From an uncultured Caulobacteraceae bacterium (GTDB lineage: Bacteria > Pseudomonadota > Alphaproteobacteria > Caulobacterales > Caulobacteraceae), in NCBI GenBank assembly GCA_937138625.1, contig CAKZPF010000006.1:248001-312000 (forward strand): a DNA stretch of 64,000 nt, in the 5' to 3' direction. Numbering within the stretch: position 1 is the stretch's first letter; every line of letters begins with the position of its first letter. A program made the translations under genes and the position numbers. The notes below the pieces were generated by a model. The model saw only the letters and a list, made by a program, of their open reading frames with translations. It was not told where the DNA came from and searched no databases. Positions 45,085-54,922 of the stretch are shown in pieces.

Positions 45085-46782
45085 ATGAGTACGGATACCC
45101 TGAACCCAACCCGCGATGATTTCGCGGCTTTGCTGAAAGAAAACGAAGACGCCCGCCCGGTGTCTGAAGGCTCGGTGGCCACCGGTAAGGTCATCGCTGT
45201 CGAGAATGATTTCGCCGTTGTGGACATCGGCCAAAAAACCGAAGGCCGCGTGCCATTGCGCGAATTTGGCCTGTCGGGCGAAAAACCCCCCGTTGCCGTG
45301 GGTGACGAGGTCGAAGTTTACGTGGACCGCTTTGAAAATGCTCAGGGCGAAGCCGTGCTGTCCCGTGAGAAAGCCCGCCGCGAAGAGGCTTGGGAGCGTC
45401 TGGAAGAGTTTTACAACAAGTCTGAAACCGTATTGGGGGCCATTGTCGGTCGCGTCAAAGGCGGGTTTACGGTGGATCTGGGCGGGGCCTTGGCCTTTTT
45501 GCCTGGCTCGCAAGTCGATGTGCGTCCCACCCGTGACATTGGGCCTTTGATGAACAAAGAGCAGCCCTTTGCCATTTTGAAAATGGATCGTTCACGCGGG
45601 AACATTGTCGTGTCGCGTCGTGCGGTGCTGGAAGAAGAGCGCGCCGAGCAGCGTTCGGAAATTGTCGGTCAATTGGCCGAGGGTGAAGTGCGCGAAGGTG
45701 TGGTCAAAAACATCACCGATTACGGGGCCTTTGTGGACCTGGGTGGTGTTGATGGGCTGTTGCACGTCACCGACATGAGCTGGAAACGCATTTCCCACCC
45801 AACGCAAATCATGAATGTGGGCGATACGGTTAATGTACAGATCATCAAGATCAACCCCGAAAGCCAGCGCATCTCCCTGGGTATGAAGCAGCTGCAAAGC
45901 GATCCATGGGAAGGCGTGGCTGTGAAATACCCTGTGGGCACCAAGCTTTCGGGCGTGGTCACCAACATTGCCGATTACGGCGCGTTTGTGGAACTGGAAG
46001 ATGGCGTTGAAGGTTTGATTCACGTCTCGGAAATGTCCTGGACCAAGAAAAACATCCATCCGGGGAAAATCATCTCCACTTCGCAAGAGGTTGAGATTGT
46101 GGTTCTGGATGTGGATGCCGCCAAGCGCCGGATCTCCTTGGGTCTGAAACAAGCTCAGGCCAATCCTTGGGAGGCCTTCTTGGCTGTCCATCCGATTGGT
46201 TCGGAAATCGAAGGCGAGATCAAAACCATCACCGAATTCGGGCTCTTTATCGGTCTTGATAACGATGTGGATGGTATGGTGCACCTCTCCGATCTGGATT
46301 GGGACAAAGACGGTGAAGAGGCCATCAAGGACTACAACACCGGTGACGTCGTCAAAGCCAAGGTTCTGGATGTGGATGTGGAAAAAGAGCGCATCGCGCT
46401 TGGCATCAAACAGCTGTCCGAGGATCCCATGGAAGGTCTGCGCTTCCGCAAAGGGGATCGCGTCACCTGTGTGGTGACCGAGGTCACCAGTGGTGGTCTC
46501 GAGGTCAGTGTGGCCGATGGTATGATGACCGCCTTTGTGCGCAAATCTGATCTGAGCCGTGACCGTGGCGAGCAACGTCCTGATCGCTTTGCCAAGGGCG
46601 ACAAGGTCGATGCGGCCGTGACGTCGTTTGACAAATCCAGCCGGAAACTGAGCCTGTCGATCAAGGCGCTTGAAATTGCCGAAGAAAAAGAAGCCGTTGA
46701 GCAGTATGGCTCGACTGATTCGGGTGCGTCCTTGGGCGATATTCTGGGTGCGGCCCTGAAAGAAAAAGACAAGGACGAATAA
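45085..46782 (+). CDS. rpsA: 30S ribosomal protein S1
   Basis: A 565-residue RNA-binding ribosomal protein that helps mRNA engage the 30S subunit. It contains six S1 (OB-fold) domains; typical segments are ITDYGAFVDLGGVDGLLHVT and IADYGAFVELEDGVEGLIHV. ATG 45085 (MSTDTLNPTRDDFAALL) follows GGAGAAG; the frame extends to 45028 without similarity. A strong terminator follows. No ihfB is present next to it, unlike in some proteobacteria. Confidence 0.98.
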   Translation: MSTDTLNPTRDDFAALLKENEDARPVSEGSVATGKVIAVENDFAVVDIGQKTEGRVPLREFGLSGEKPPVAVGDEVEVYVDRFENAQGEAVLSREKARREEAWERLEEFYNKSETVLGAIVGRVKGGFTVDLGGALAFLPGSQVDVRPTRDIGPLMNKEQPFAILKMDRSRGNIVVSRRAVLEEERAEQRSEIVGQLAEGEVREGVVKNITDYGAFVDLGGVDGLLHVTDMSWKRISHPTQIMNVGDTVNVQIIKINPESQRISLGMKQLQSDPWEGVAVKYPVGTKLSGVVTNIADYGAFVELEDGVEGLIHVSEMSWTKKNIHPGKIISTSQEVEIVVLDVDAAKRRISLGLKQAQANPWEAFLAVHPIGSEIEGEIKTITEFGLFIGLDNDVDGMVHLSDLDWDKDGEEAIKDYNTGDVVKAKVLDVDVEKERIALGIKQLSEDPMEGLRFRKGDRVTCVVTEVTSGGLEVSVADGMMTAFVRKSDLSRDRGEQRPDRFAKGDKVDAAVTSFDKSSRKLSLSIKALEIAEEKEAVEQYGSTDSGASLGDILGAALKEKDKDE

Positions 46783-46806
46783 TATCCTTGCCTAATCAGG
46801 TGATTA

Positions 46807-46835
46807 AGGCCGGCCCTTTGGGGTCGGCCTTTTTT
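46807..46835 (+). terminator. Intrinsic terminator of rpsA
   Basis: AGGCCGGCCC / GGGTCGGCCT stem with TTTG loop and a T run. Confidence 0.92.
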
Positions 46836-46916
46836 CTTGTTCGAACATTTAACAGCCATTAACCTTGTGCCCGTTAAGCAAGGCTGTTGATTTGCGCCTG
46901 ATTTTAGGGGGACCCC

Positions 46917-49900
46917 ATGTTCAAACGTTTCCGCAGCGACCGGTCTGGGAACATTGCCATTATCTTTGCCTTGGCTTTGGTGCCTTTGGTGATTTTGGTG
47001 GCTGGGGCCATCGATTTGTCGCGGATGTTCACCCACAAGGCGCATATGCAGACCATCTCGGACCAAGCCGCCCTGGCGGGTTTGCGGCGGTACGCGGAAT
47101 TGGTAGATAGCGGCGAGGATGATGAGGCCACCCTAGAGGCCGCGGCCACCCAGGCCGCCAATGCCTTTCTGACAGCGCAAACCACCACTCTGACCACCAC
47201 GGCTAATCATCAGTGGGTGGTCAGTTTCCCGGATGCCTCAACATTTGTGGCGCCCCAGACGTCGTCCGGTGCCAGTTCGACAAGCACGACCACAACGTCG
47301 GGTACCACCAGCACCTCAACATCGACCACGACCACCAGTGGCACGACATCATCGACAAGCTCAACGTCCTCGACGAGTTCAACCTCAAGCACGTCGTCTA
47401 CAAGTTCGACGTCCAGTACATCATCCACATCCTCGACGTCGCCCCTGACCAGCGGCAGCACGACGACCACCAGTGGTACGACGTCTTCGACGAGTTCCAC
47501 GTCTAGCACCTCCTCGACGTCAAGTGTCGTCACCAGCACGTCGACGACCTCAGGTGTTGGCGGCGTCAGCTCCGGCACGTCTAGTAAGGCCCAGCCCGGC
47601 TTGCGCTTGTTTCAACGCATTGATTTGGGCGGCACGACTTCATCTGGGGCGGGGGCCGGAGGCACCAGCACCACGACCTCATCGGGCACTGGGGGCGAGA
47701 CCAGCACATCTGGTGGCTGGGCCCCGCCAATTCGCGGTTGGGCTGATCTGTTGAAGTCCTGTGCGGCGAATGATGTTGGTTGTATGACCGTGGAATGCAA
47801 CAGCTATTGTGGCGCGGACAAGGATTGCCAAGATGCGTGCGAGGCAGCGGCGGCACAGTACCGCAATGACAATCAAGGAGAAGGCGACGTTAAAGACGAA
47901 GAGGAGGAGGGGTCCAGCACCACGACGACGAGCGGCACATCTGGCACCACCACCACCACGACGAGCGGCACATCTGGCACCACTACCACAACGTCGGGCA
48001 CTACCAGCACCTCGACATCAACCACCACCACAACCACCAGCGGCACATCGAGCACCACATCATCAGGCTCAGGGTCGAGCGCTTGTGTTTCCTCTGGTGC
48101 GGGCGGTGGGGCCAGCAGCAGTGGCGCTGATGAAATCCGTGTAAAAGTGGAGCTAAGCGCTGATAGCCAGACGGCCATGTCGTCGTTTTTTGGTTTTGCC
48201 AGTCTGCCAGTGAATGTGACCTCGACAGCCATTCGCGGCGTCAGCTGCGGCTCGGCCGGCGAGTTTGTTTTGGCGCTGGATAACACCACATCGATGTTCG
48301 ATGTGGGCGGCGGCTCTGGTCAGCAGCGTTTCCAGCTGATGCGTGATGCGGCCAAGAATTTTGTGGGCACCCTGTATCAAAATAACCCCACACCCGGCGA
48401 GGTGAAAGTGGGCGTGGTGCCGTGGGCATCACTGATCAACATTAAGTCCCCGGCGGTGCAGGCCGATAATGTGACGGCCCCATCACCAAGCAATCCGCCC
48501 ATTTGGGGCAGCCGGATTTGGGATACACCGGCAGTCAGCCGCAACAACAACCTGCGTCACCCCACCAGTTCCGCCAGCATCACCGAAGCCCAAGCCAACG
48601 CCATTGCGGGGGTTGTGCCTTGGCGCGGGTGTGTGCGTTCGGATAGCTTGGTGGCCAACAATGGCGAGGCCCGCGTCAATGCCTCGGGCCAGGTGACCCA
48701 GGTGATTTCGGATGCGGCCCCACAACGCTGGCCGGCGGCCATCTTGACGCCGATGCAGTACAAGCAGGACTCGATGGAAGGCTGCACGATGAACTGTACA
48801 TGGTCGACATCGTCTACCTCTTCCACGTCGTCAACGTCGTCAACGTCGTCAACGTCTTCGACATCGTCCACCTCGTCAACGTCTTCGACCTCTTCGACGA
48901 CGACAACTTCGGGCGGGGGGCAGAACACACAAGGGTTCAATCAGTACACCCCTGGTGCCATGTGGCCCAAGCTGGATGGTTTGAAATCCTTGGGGGCAGA
49001 TGAGACCACGGCATCGCCGGTGGTCTGGACCTACACCACCAGTTGTCCAACGCCCGCCAACATCAATAATGTGTGCGATAGTGATATCGAGGCGGGGGCC
49101 GTCTGGGGCGTGAACAACCTGTATCGCAATTCCAGTAGCTTCCAGTGTGTGACGTCCGAGGCCTTGACGCCTCCGAATGACCCCAATATCTCGACGCCTT
49201 GCGAGTATCTGCATAGCTATGGGAATTTGCCGCAGTGTGTGGCGGACTTTAACGAGCCCACCTTCCCCAGCAACCTGTGCATGCATTACGAAAACGCTTG
49301 GCCCTCTGGCAGCAGCACGCTGTGGAACCAGCTGCGGCCTATTGCTGGGCCCAATATCAATTGCCCCGTGCCCATCCTGCCGTTGTCGGGTAACCATGCC
49401 CAAATCGTGGCCAAGCTTGATCAAATGACTCCTGTGCCCGGTGGAACCTTACCGGATGTGGGCTTGTTGTGGTCGTTGCGTGTGCTGTCGCCCAACAACA
49501 ACTGGCCGGCGTTTTGGGGCCTAAACAGCAGTCAAGCGCCCAAGGCGTTTGACGAACCTGACCACAAGAAGGTGATCGTGCTGATTTCTGATGGGAAAGT
49601 TGAACCCCCGCAAGATTTCGAAGGCTATTATGGCTGTGGCCGTCAAGAGGGTGGTTTCGGTATGGAGAACAACACCCTGACCTGTTATGACCCGTTTGTG
49701 GGCGGGAGTGGGAAAAACTGTGAACGCAACTGCTGGCGCTCTCAGAATATCAACTCGGGCTCTGCAGCCACCATTGCCCAGGCATCGACGTATGAAAATA
49801 TGTTGACCTCGGCCTGTGAAACCTTGCGGACCGCCTACAACATCAACCTGTATACGATCTTGGTGGATGTGAACGATGCCAATGCCACGGCCCTGATGCA

Positions 49901-50015
49901 GGGCTGTGCGGGGGATCCGGCCAATGCCTTCAATATCTCGGCGGCGCAGCTTGATTCCACTCTGAATCAAATCGCCAACACCGCGACCAAGGGTCAGATC
50001 CGCATCGAAAACTAA
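46917..50015 (+). CDS. TadG-like Flp pilus/von Willebrand factor A protein with Ser/Thr tracts
   Basis: A 1032-residue protein. Its N-terminus (FRSDRSGNIAIIFALALVPL and a membrane helix, then DQAALAGLRRY) matches TadE/TadG-like pseudopilin-type proteins. A vWA domain starts near residue 450: the MIDAS-like motif is DNTTS at 455-459, and VIVLISDGK (Asp892) is a later core strand. Four Ser/Thr-rich tracts lie at about residues 117-215, 239-265, 333-391 and 629-665; the last falls inside the vWA region. Many cysteines suggest disulfides outside the cytoplasm. The tad secretion genes are not in the window. GGGGGAC precedes ATG 46917. Confidence 0.85.
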   Translation: MFKRFRSDRSGNIAIIFALALVPLVILVAGAIDLSRMFTHKAHMQTISDQAALAGLRRYAELVDSGEDDEATLEAAATQAANAFLTAQTTTLTTTANHQWVVSFPDASTFVAPQTSSGASSTSTTTTSGTTSTSTSTTTTSGTTSSTSSTSSTSSTSSTSSTSSTSSTSSTSSTSPLTSGSTTTTSGTTSSTSSTSSTSSTSSVVTSTSTTSGVGGVSSGTSSKAQPGLRLFQRIDLGGTTSSGAGAGGTSTTTSSGTGGETSTSGGWAPPIRGWADLLKSCAANDVGCMTVECNSYCGADKDCQDACEAAAAQYRNDNQGEGDVKDEEEEGSSTTTTSGTSGTTTTTTSGTSGTTTTTSGTTSTSTSTTTTTTSGTSSTTSSGSGSSACVSSGAGGGASSSGADEIRVKVELSADSQTAMSSFFGFASLPVNVTSTAIRGVSCGSAGEFVLALDNTTSMFDVGGGSGQQRFQLMRDAAKNFVGTLYQNNPTPGEVKVGVVPWASLINIKSPAVQADNVTAPSPSNPPIWGSRIWDTPAVSRNNNLRHPTSSASITEAQANAIAGVVPWRGCVRSDSLVANNGEARVNASGQVTQVISDAAPQRWPAAILTPMQYKQDSMEGCTMNCTWSTSSTSSTSSTSSTSSTSSTSSTSSTSSTSSTTTTSGGGQNTQGFNQYTPGAMWPKLDGLKSLGADETTASPVVWTYTTSCPTPANINNVCDSDIEAGAVWGVNNLYRNSSSFQCVTSEALTPPNDPNISTPCEYLHSYGNLPQCVADFNEPTFPSNLCMHYENAWPSGSSTLWNQLRPIAGPNINCPVPILPLSGNHAQIVAKLDQMTPVPGGTLPDVGLLWSLRVLSPNNNWPAFWGLNSSQAPKAFDEPDHKKVIVLISDGKVEPPQDFEGYYGCGRQEGGFGMENNTLTCYDPFVGGSGKNCERNCWRSQNINSGSAATIAQASTYENMLTSACETLRTAYNINLYTILVDVNDANATALMQGCAGDPANAFNISAAQLDSTLNQIANTATKGQIRIEN
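47266..47560 (+). repeat. Ser/Thr codon repeat tract in the vWA gene (tract 1)
   Basis: Imperfect repeats of nine bases coding Thr-Ser-Ser plus Thr-Thr-Thr-Thr-Ser-Gly units. Related tracts lie at 47631-47712, 47914-48090 and 48801-48916. All lengths are multiples of three. Confidence 0.85.
48801..48916 (+). repeat. Ser/Thr codon repeat tract in the vWA gene (tract 4)
   Basis: Near-perfect nine-base units (TCGTCAACG and variants) coding Thr-Ser-Ser repeats, with several consecutive identical units around 48829-48857. Prone to length change by slippage without breaking the frame. Confidence 0.88.
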
Positions 50016-50074
50016 GTTCTGACTGCGGCGGGGCTGATCCCCCGCTGCAGGGTGGATTTGCAAATGACAGCCAT

Positions 50075-50104
50075 AAAAAAACGGGCGGTGAAGACCGCCC
50101 GTTT
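50075..50104 (-). terminator. Intrinsic terminator of ompW
   Basis: A nine-bp stem (ACGGGCGGT / ACCGCCCGT) around GAAG. Seven A on the plus-strand side make a U run for the minus strand. It may also serve the vWA gene from the other side, with a weaker T run. Confidence 0.88.
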
Positions 50105-50125
50105 CTGTATCAGGGGAGCGTGGAC

Positions 50126-50797
50126 TTAGAACTTGCGCCCCAATCCGACACCAAAGACCCAAGGGTCAATGTCAACATCAGATTTCACCGGCACCAGACC
50201 CACGCCCGTGGCGTCGGCTTTCAGGTCCGTGTCCAACCAAACTTTTTTGACGTCAAAGTTGACGAACCATGGCCCAGTGGTGGCCACGTCCACACCCGCT
50301 TGCAAGGCCCAACCAAAGCCGTCTTCGTACGAGACATTGCTGAGCGAGCCATCATTGACGTCATAGAAGAAGGTATAATTGATACCCGCACCCACATAAG
50401 GGCTGACTTTGCCTTTGGGATTAAAGTGCCACTGAGCGGTCACAACCGGTGGCAGAAGCTTCACGTCACCGGCATCAACCATGGTGGTGCCATTGTAAAC
50501 GCGGGCTTTGTGCTTGGTGGTGCCGGCGATCACCTCGACAGCGAAGTTGTCGGTGAAGAAGTATGTCAAGTCGATCTCGGGCACAAAGTCTTCGGTCAGT
50601 TTCACATCCCAACCGCTGTCGGCGCTAGTGGCTTGGGTCAACACGTCGCCACTTTCTTGGGGCTTCATGTCAATCATGCGCAGACGCACCATCCAGGTTC
50701 CCGCTTCTTTGGGTTGCCAATCCAGTGCCGTCGCCGATGTGGCGGTGGCCAAAACCGCTGCCGATAAGATGCCCGCGGCTAAGGTTTTTGTTTTCAT
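50126..50797 (-). CDS. ompW: OmpW family outer-membrane protein
   Basis: A 223-residue protein with a signal peptide (MKTKTLAAGILSAAVLATAT, cleaved near SATA-LDW), then an eight-stranded barrel of the OmpW family. Typical features are DLTYFFTDNFAVEVIAGTT, LLPPVVTAQWHF, YVGAGINYTFFYD and the C-terminal VFGVGLGRKF with terminal Phe. It forms a small hydrophobic channel in the outer membrane. ATG 50797 has AAGGA at good distance; an ATG three codons earlier lacks one. Confidence 0.94.
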   Translation of the reverse strand: MKTKTLAAGILSAAVLATATSATALDWQPKEAGTWMVRLRMIDMKPQESGDVLTQATSADSGWDVKLTEDFVPEIDLTYFFTDNFAVEVIAGTTKHKARVYNGTTMVDAGDVKLLPPVVTAQWHFNPKGKVSPYVGAGINYTFFYDVNDGSLSNVSYEDGFGWALQAGVDVATTGPWFVNFDVKKVWLDTDLKADATGVGLVPVKSDVDIDPWVFGVGLGRKF

Positions 50798-51008
50798 AAC
50801 TCTCATCCTTTTGCGTTAGGGCCGACCACCCCCAGCGGTCGCGCCATGGCCATACCCATAAAGGATTTATGGGCATTTGCCCCTGCGACCAGGCGTCATA
50901 GGGCGTTTTGTCGCAGCAAGAGGGCCAATATATATTCTCGTGAGGCGAGAATTTTAACCGCAATTTTATTCGGGGCTTATAGGGTGCTGTCCGGTAAGGG
51001 AGGGCGCG

Positions 51009-51590
51009 ATGACCGCAACATTACATACAAAGCCCGCACGGGATAGGGCCAAGCCTCAGACACGCAAGTTCATGCAAACCGTGCAGCCAACGGGTGTGGA
51101 GCGCACCTTTGGCGAGCATGAAGTGATTGTCTCGAAAACCGATCCCAAGGGGATCATCACCTATGTCAATCCGTTGTTCCTGCGTTTGGCCGACATGACC
51201 GAAGAGGAGGCCATTGGGGCCCCGCATTCTGTGGTGCGTCATCCGGATATGCCAAGCGCGGTGTTTCATCTGTTGTGGGACCGTCTGCTGAACAAGCAAG
51301 AGATTTTCGCCTATGTGGTCAATATGGCCAAGAATGGCGACCACTATTGGGTTTTGGCCCATGTGACCCCCAGCATCAATTCGGCGGGACAGATCACGGG
51401 TTTGCATTCTAATCGTCGCAAACCCACCGAGGCCGCCCTTGCGGTGATCAAACCCATTTACCAAAAAATGTGTGAGATCGAGGTCAAGCACGGCGACAAA
51501 AAAGCCGGCATGGAGGCCGCAGCCGAGTTCTTGAACCAAACACTGACAGCCAAAGGGTTGAGCTATGAAGAATTTATTTTCTCGCTTTAA
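51009..51590 (+). CDS. PAS-domain redox sensor, Aer-like N-terminal half
   Basis: A 193-residue soluble PAS protein. [20 protein letters not shown], then a [14 protein letters not shown] helix and [14 protein letters not shown], match the FAD-binding PAS of the aerotaxis receptor Aer. The C-terminal part ([17 protein letters not shown]) is helical. It stops inside the start of the next gene: their frames overlap by 26 bases, and that gene encodes the membrane and signalling half of a receptor. Together they look like Aer divided into two polypeptides. Ribosome binding site GGGAGGGCGCG before ATG 51009. Confidence 0.88.
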   Translation: MTATLHTKPARDRAKPQTRKFMQTVQPTGVERTFGEHEVIVSKTDPKGIITYVNPLFLRLADMTEEEAIGAPHSVVRHPDMPSAVFHLLWDRLLNKQEIFAYVVNMAKNGDHYWVLAHVTPSINSAGQITGLHSNRRKPTEAALAVIKPIYQKMCEIEVKHGDKKAGMEAAAEFLNQTLTAKGLSYEEFIFSL

Positions 51591-52875
51591 ACTGGGCGCT
51601 CTGAGCTCGGCTCAGGCGTTGATGTTGGGCACGGCCGTTTGCGGTCTTGCGGGTGTGGCTGTGGCCCCAGGTGTGTGGGCCAAGGGTCTGGCGGGCTGTG
51701 GTGTGATTTTGGCCTGTGCGGGCTGGGCGGCGTTGCGCCATCACACCCAAGTGCTGCAATCCCTGAAGAGCATCATGGATGAAGGCGCCAAGGCCAATTT
51801 CGAAGTGCGCGCCGTTCTGGTACCTGATCAGGGTCTGACCAAAGATCTGGCCTGGACGATCAATGCGCTGTTGGACAATGCGGATGCCTTTGCCCGTGAA
51901 GCCAAAGCGTCGCTTGAGCATGTGGCCGCTGGCAAATACTATCGCGAGGTTGTGGTGCGTGGCATGCAGGGTGACTATGCCATTGCAGCGGGCGTGATCA
52001 ACTCTGCTTCAGACTCCATGTCGAGCAAGGTGCAAGATTTCCAAAAGCTGACCGATACCTTCGAGGAGCGCGTGATGGCGGTCTCGAATGCCGTGACCCA
52101 GGCCGCCCAGGCCTTGGATAGCTCGGCACGGGATATGTCGGATGTGGTTACCACCGCGCGCCATCAAACCGATGATATTGGCAACAACGCCAACACCACC
52201 TCGCAAAGCGTTGAGAGTGTGGCCGCGGCCACCGAGGAGTTGACAGCCGCCATCGCCGAGGTGGGCCAGCAGGTTACCCATGCCTCGACCATCACAGGGC
52301 GCGCCGTGCAAGACGCCAAAGCCACCACCGAGAAGATGAGCACGCTGGCCGAGGCTTCAGACAAGATCGGTGAAGTGGTGCGTTTGATCAGTGACATCGC
52401 CGAGCAAACCAACCTTTTGGCTCTGAACGCCACCATCGAGTCGGCACGCGCCGGTGAGGCGGGCAAAGGCTTTGCGGTTGTGGCCTCTGAGGTGAAAACC
52501 TTGGCCAACCAGACCACCCAAGCGACCGAAAACATCGCCAAGCAGATCGAAGCGGTACAGGTGCTGACCAACGAGGCTGTCGAGGCCATCGCCGCGGTCA
52601 CCAAGACGATTGAAGAGATCAATCATGTCTCCGAGACCATTGCGGCGGCGGTTGAAGAACAAACCGCAGCCACCCAAAGCATCTCGAGCAATATGCAAGA
52701 GGCCTCATCAGGGATGCAGGTGGTGAACCAAAGTGTGGACGGGGTCTCAACCGCCATCTCCACCACCCAAAGTGGGGCCAGCCAAGTGCTGACCGCTTCC
52801 GAGGAACTGGGGGCCCAGGCTGACAGCTTAAAGAAAGAGCTGGACAGTTACCTGCAGCGCGCCCGCGCGGCCTAA
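51565..52875 (+). CDS. Methyl-accepting chemotaxis protein, Aer-like C-terminal half
   Basis: A 436-residue receptor. Two hydrophobic helices near residues 14-60 with almost no periplasmic loop anchor it in the membrane. A HAMP-like and coiled-coil region leads to the signalling tip [20 protein letters not shown] followed by [20 protein letters not shown], which binds CheA and CheW. It lacks a periplasmic sensing domain, so input must come from a partner, most likely the PAS protein encoded just upstream with a 26-base overlap. A terminator follows. Confidence 0.93.
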   Translation: MKNLFSRFKLGALSSAQALMLGTAVCGLAGVAVAPGVWAKGLAGCGVILACAGWAALRHHTQVLQSLKSIMDEGAKANFEVRAVLVPDQGLTKDLAWTINALLDNADAFAREAKASLEHVAAGKYYREVVVRGMQGDYAIAAGVINSASDSMSSKVQDFQKLTDTFEERVMAVSNAVTQAAQALDSSARDMSDVVTTARHQTDDIGNNANTTSQSVESVAAATEELTAAIAEVGQQVTHASTITGRAVQDAKATTEKMSTLAEASDKIGEVVRLISDIAEQTNLLALNATIESARAGEAGKGFAVVASEVKTLANQTTQATENIAKQIEAVQVLTNEAVEAIAAVTKTIEEINHVSETIAAAVEEQTAATQSISSNMQEASSGMQVVNQSVDGVSTAISTTQSGASQVLTASEELGAQADSLKKELDSYLQRARAA

Positions 52876-52907
52876 GGCTTTCCCGGGTTTTCCTTTCATC
52901 AGAAAAA

Positions 52908-52933
52908 GCCGCGGCGCGTTCGCGGCTTTTTTT
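52908..52933 (+). terminator. Intrinsic terminator after the chemotaxis gene
   Basis: GCCGCG / CGCGGC stem followed by TTTTTTT. Confidence 0.88.
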
Positions 52934-53002
52934 ATGCCGTTTCGGGCAGTGAATCGGGGCCGCATTTACGCTTGGGCAAGGCAAAAAGTTTACAGTTGAA
53001 CA

Positions 53003-53542
53003 ATGGGGAAGATAGAGAAACACGCGACGACCATGGCACCTGCCATGCCGGAAAAGGCTGCGACCTTTTCCGAAGACGATCTGCGTGCTGCCAACATCAA
53101 CCCGCATTCTTTTTTGGCGACAGATTACCTTAATCATTTCAATGAATTCATGATGTTGTTCGAACTGGTCGCTGCGATGCCCGATATGGCGGCGGAGTTG
53201 TTATCCTGGCGACCGAAATCTTATGCACAACATTTTAAGGACACAGGCTTTGAGGCCAAAGAGTTGGCCATCACAGCCTATCAATACGCGCCTGAGGGTG
53301 TGCGCACGGCCTTTGATGAGGTGGTCGCCGAGCTGGATCGTTTGTGTCTGACGGCCCAGGAAATCGCGCGTGATGTCGACAATCTGGATGCCGAGCACCT
53401 GCAAACCTTGATCACTGACATGCTTGATCAAATTAATCCGATGTTGGCCCAGGCTGACGGTTTGATTCACGGTCGTCATGAGCCCGTTCCAAATGAAGAC
53501 AACAGCGCGCTACAGGCGGACATTGACGCCCTGTTTGATTAA
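53003..53542 (+). CDS. Hypothetical acidic helical protein
   Basis: A 179-residue soluble protein of no family I can name. Conserved-looking segments are NPHSFLATDYLNHFNEFMML and a mostly helical middle. It ends in SALQADIDALFD, a short motif of the DIDALF type also found at ends of some flagellar and chemotaxis proteins. Together with the receptor genes just upstream this might point to a role in motility signalling; that is a guess. ATG 53003 lacks a clear ribosome binding site, and ATG 53033 is an alternative. Confidence 0.7.
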   Translation: MGKIEKHATTMAPAMPEKAATFSEDDLRAANINPHSFLATDYLNHFNEFMMLFELVAAMPDMAAELLSWRPKSYAQHFKDTGFEAKELAITAYQYAPEGVRTAFDEVVAELDRLCLTAQEIARDVDNLDAEHLQTLITDMLDQINPMLAQADGLIHGRHEPVPNEDNSALQADIDALFD

Positions 53543-53599
53543 GTTTTTTCAAGACGATTGCCAATAGACCCCTTGGCGCTGCCCGTGTATGCAAGGGGC

Positions 53600-54919
53600 A
53601 TGAAATCCGGTCAAAACATTGCGGTTATAGGGACAGGCATCTCGGGCCTGGGGGCGGCGTATTTGCTTTCGCAGCGGCACACGGTGACCTTATACGAAAG
53701 CCAATCTACCCCTGGCGGTCATGCCCGCAGCGTGACCACGGATGTGGGCCAAGGGCCTTTGGTTGTGGATACGGGCTTTATTGTGTTCAACCGCCGCAAT
53801 TATCCCTTGTTGTCAGGCTTGTTTGATCATTTGCAGGTGCCGGTGGCCAAAAGCGACATGTCCTTTGGGGTTAGTGTGGACCACGGCTGGCTGGAATATG
53901 GTACGCGACGACCGTATCATCTGTTCTCTCAGTTGGAAAACGCCACCCGCCCAGAGTATTGGCGTATGCTGCGGGATATTTTTCGCTTTAATCGGTTGGC
54001 GCCGCGGTACCTTGAGGCCTCGTTGGAGATTTCGTTGGGTGATGCGCTCGATGAAATGGATATGGGGCCCTGGTTCCGACATTATTATTTGCTGGCCATG
54101 GGGGGCGCGATCTGGAGCCTGCCCCTCACCCAAGTGTATGCCTTTCCTGCCCGGCCCTTTATTCAGTTTTTTAAAAATCATGGTCTGTTGACGGTTCTTG
54201 ATCATCCGCAATGGCACACGGTGCGCGGAGGGTCGCAGGTCTATGTGCGAACACTGCTGAACGCTTTTCCCCATACCCTAAAGCTGTCTACGGCGGTGAT
54301 GAGCGTGCGGCGCACGGGAACTGGCGTCGAGGTCATAGACGAGCGCGGTGGCCAGGCAGAATATGATCATGTGGTGTTGGCTTGTCATTCCGACCAGGCC
54401 CTGCGGATCATTGACGCCCCCACACCGGACGAGGCGCGCATCCTGGGGGCTATACGCTATCAACCCAATGTGATGATCCTGCACACCGACACCAGCTTTA
54501 TGCCCCAGCGCAAGGCGGCGTGGTCCAGTTGGAATTATCTGTCCGAGCATCGCGCCCGCAGCACCTATGAAGGCCAGCAGGCCGTTTGCCTTAGCTATTG
54601 GATGAACAATCTTCAGCCGCTGCCCACCAAAACCCCAATCCTGGTGACATTGAACCCCTCGCGCCGTCCGGCACCCGAGACGATTTTGGACCAGCACCAG
54701 TTTGCCCATCCGGTTTTCACTCGCGAAGCCCTGATGGCCCAGGAGGATATGAATACGATCCAAGGGCGCGACCGCTTGTGGTTCGCGGGGGCTTGGCAAG
54801 GGTATGGCTTTCACGAGGATGGCCTGAAAAGTGCCGTGGACATGGCCCGGCGGTTCGGGGTGACGCCACCCTGGCAGCCCGAAGCCGAAAAAGGCCCGGC
54901 CTCGCCAACAGCGGGATAG
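53600..54919 (+). CDS. FAD-dependent amine-oxidase-like oxidoreductase (COG2907 type)
   Basis: A 439-residue flavoprotein. It opens with the dinucleotide fold VIGTGISGLGAAYLLSQRH and ESQSTPGGHARS; the C-terminal flavin motif is LWFAGAWQGYGFHEDGLKSA. Such proteins sit beside cyclopropane fatty acid synthase-type genes in many proteobacteria and are thought to act on the same membrane lipids. ATG 53600 follows AAGGGG; a TTG at 53558 is not favoured. First of five tightly packed genes (next start three bases after its stop). Confidence 0.9.
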   Translation: MKSGQNIAVIGTGISGLGAAYLLSQRHTVTLYESQSTPGGHARSVTTDVGQGPLVVDTGFIVFNRRNYPLLSGLFDHLQVPVAKSDMSFGVSVDHGWLEYGTRRPYHLFSQLENATRPEYWRMLRDIFRFNRLAPRYLEASLEISLGDALDEMDMGPWFRHYYLLAMGGAIWSLPLTQVYAFPARPFIQFFKNHGLLTVLDHPQWHTVRGGSQVYVRTLLNAFPHTLKLSTAVMSVRRTGTGVEVIDERGGQAEYDHVVLACHSDQALRIIDAPTPDEARILGAIRYQPNVMILHTDTSFMPQRKAAWSSWNYLSEHRARSTYEGQQAVCLSYWMNNLQPLPTKTPILVTLNPSRRPAPETILDQHQFAHPVFTREALMAQEDMNTIQGRDRLWFAGAWQGYGFHEDGLKSAVDMARRFGVTPPWQPEAEKGPASPTAG

Positions 54920-54922
54920 GGT

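Noticed and set aside
47210-47578. Val/Asp-rich frame antisense to the Ser/Thr tract
   Set aside because: Produced by the tandem codon repeat of the real gene on the plus strand.
48801-48916. Short regular repeats as a CRISPR array
   Set aside because: Nine-base units are contiguous and in frame with a Ser/Thr-coding gene, with no spacers and no cas genes.
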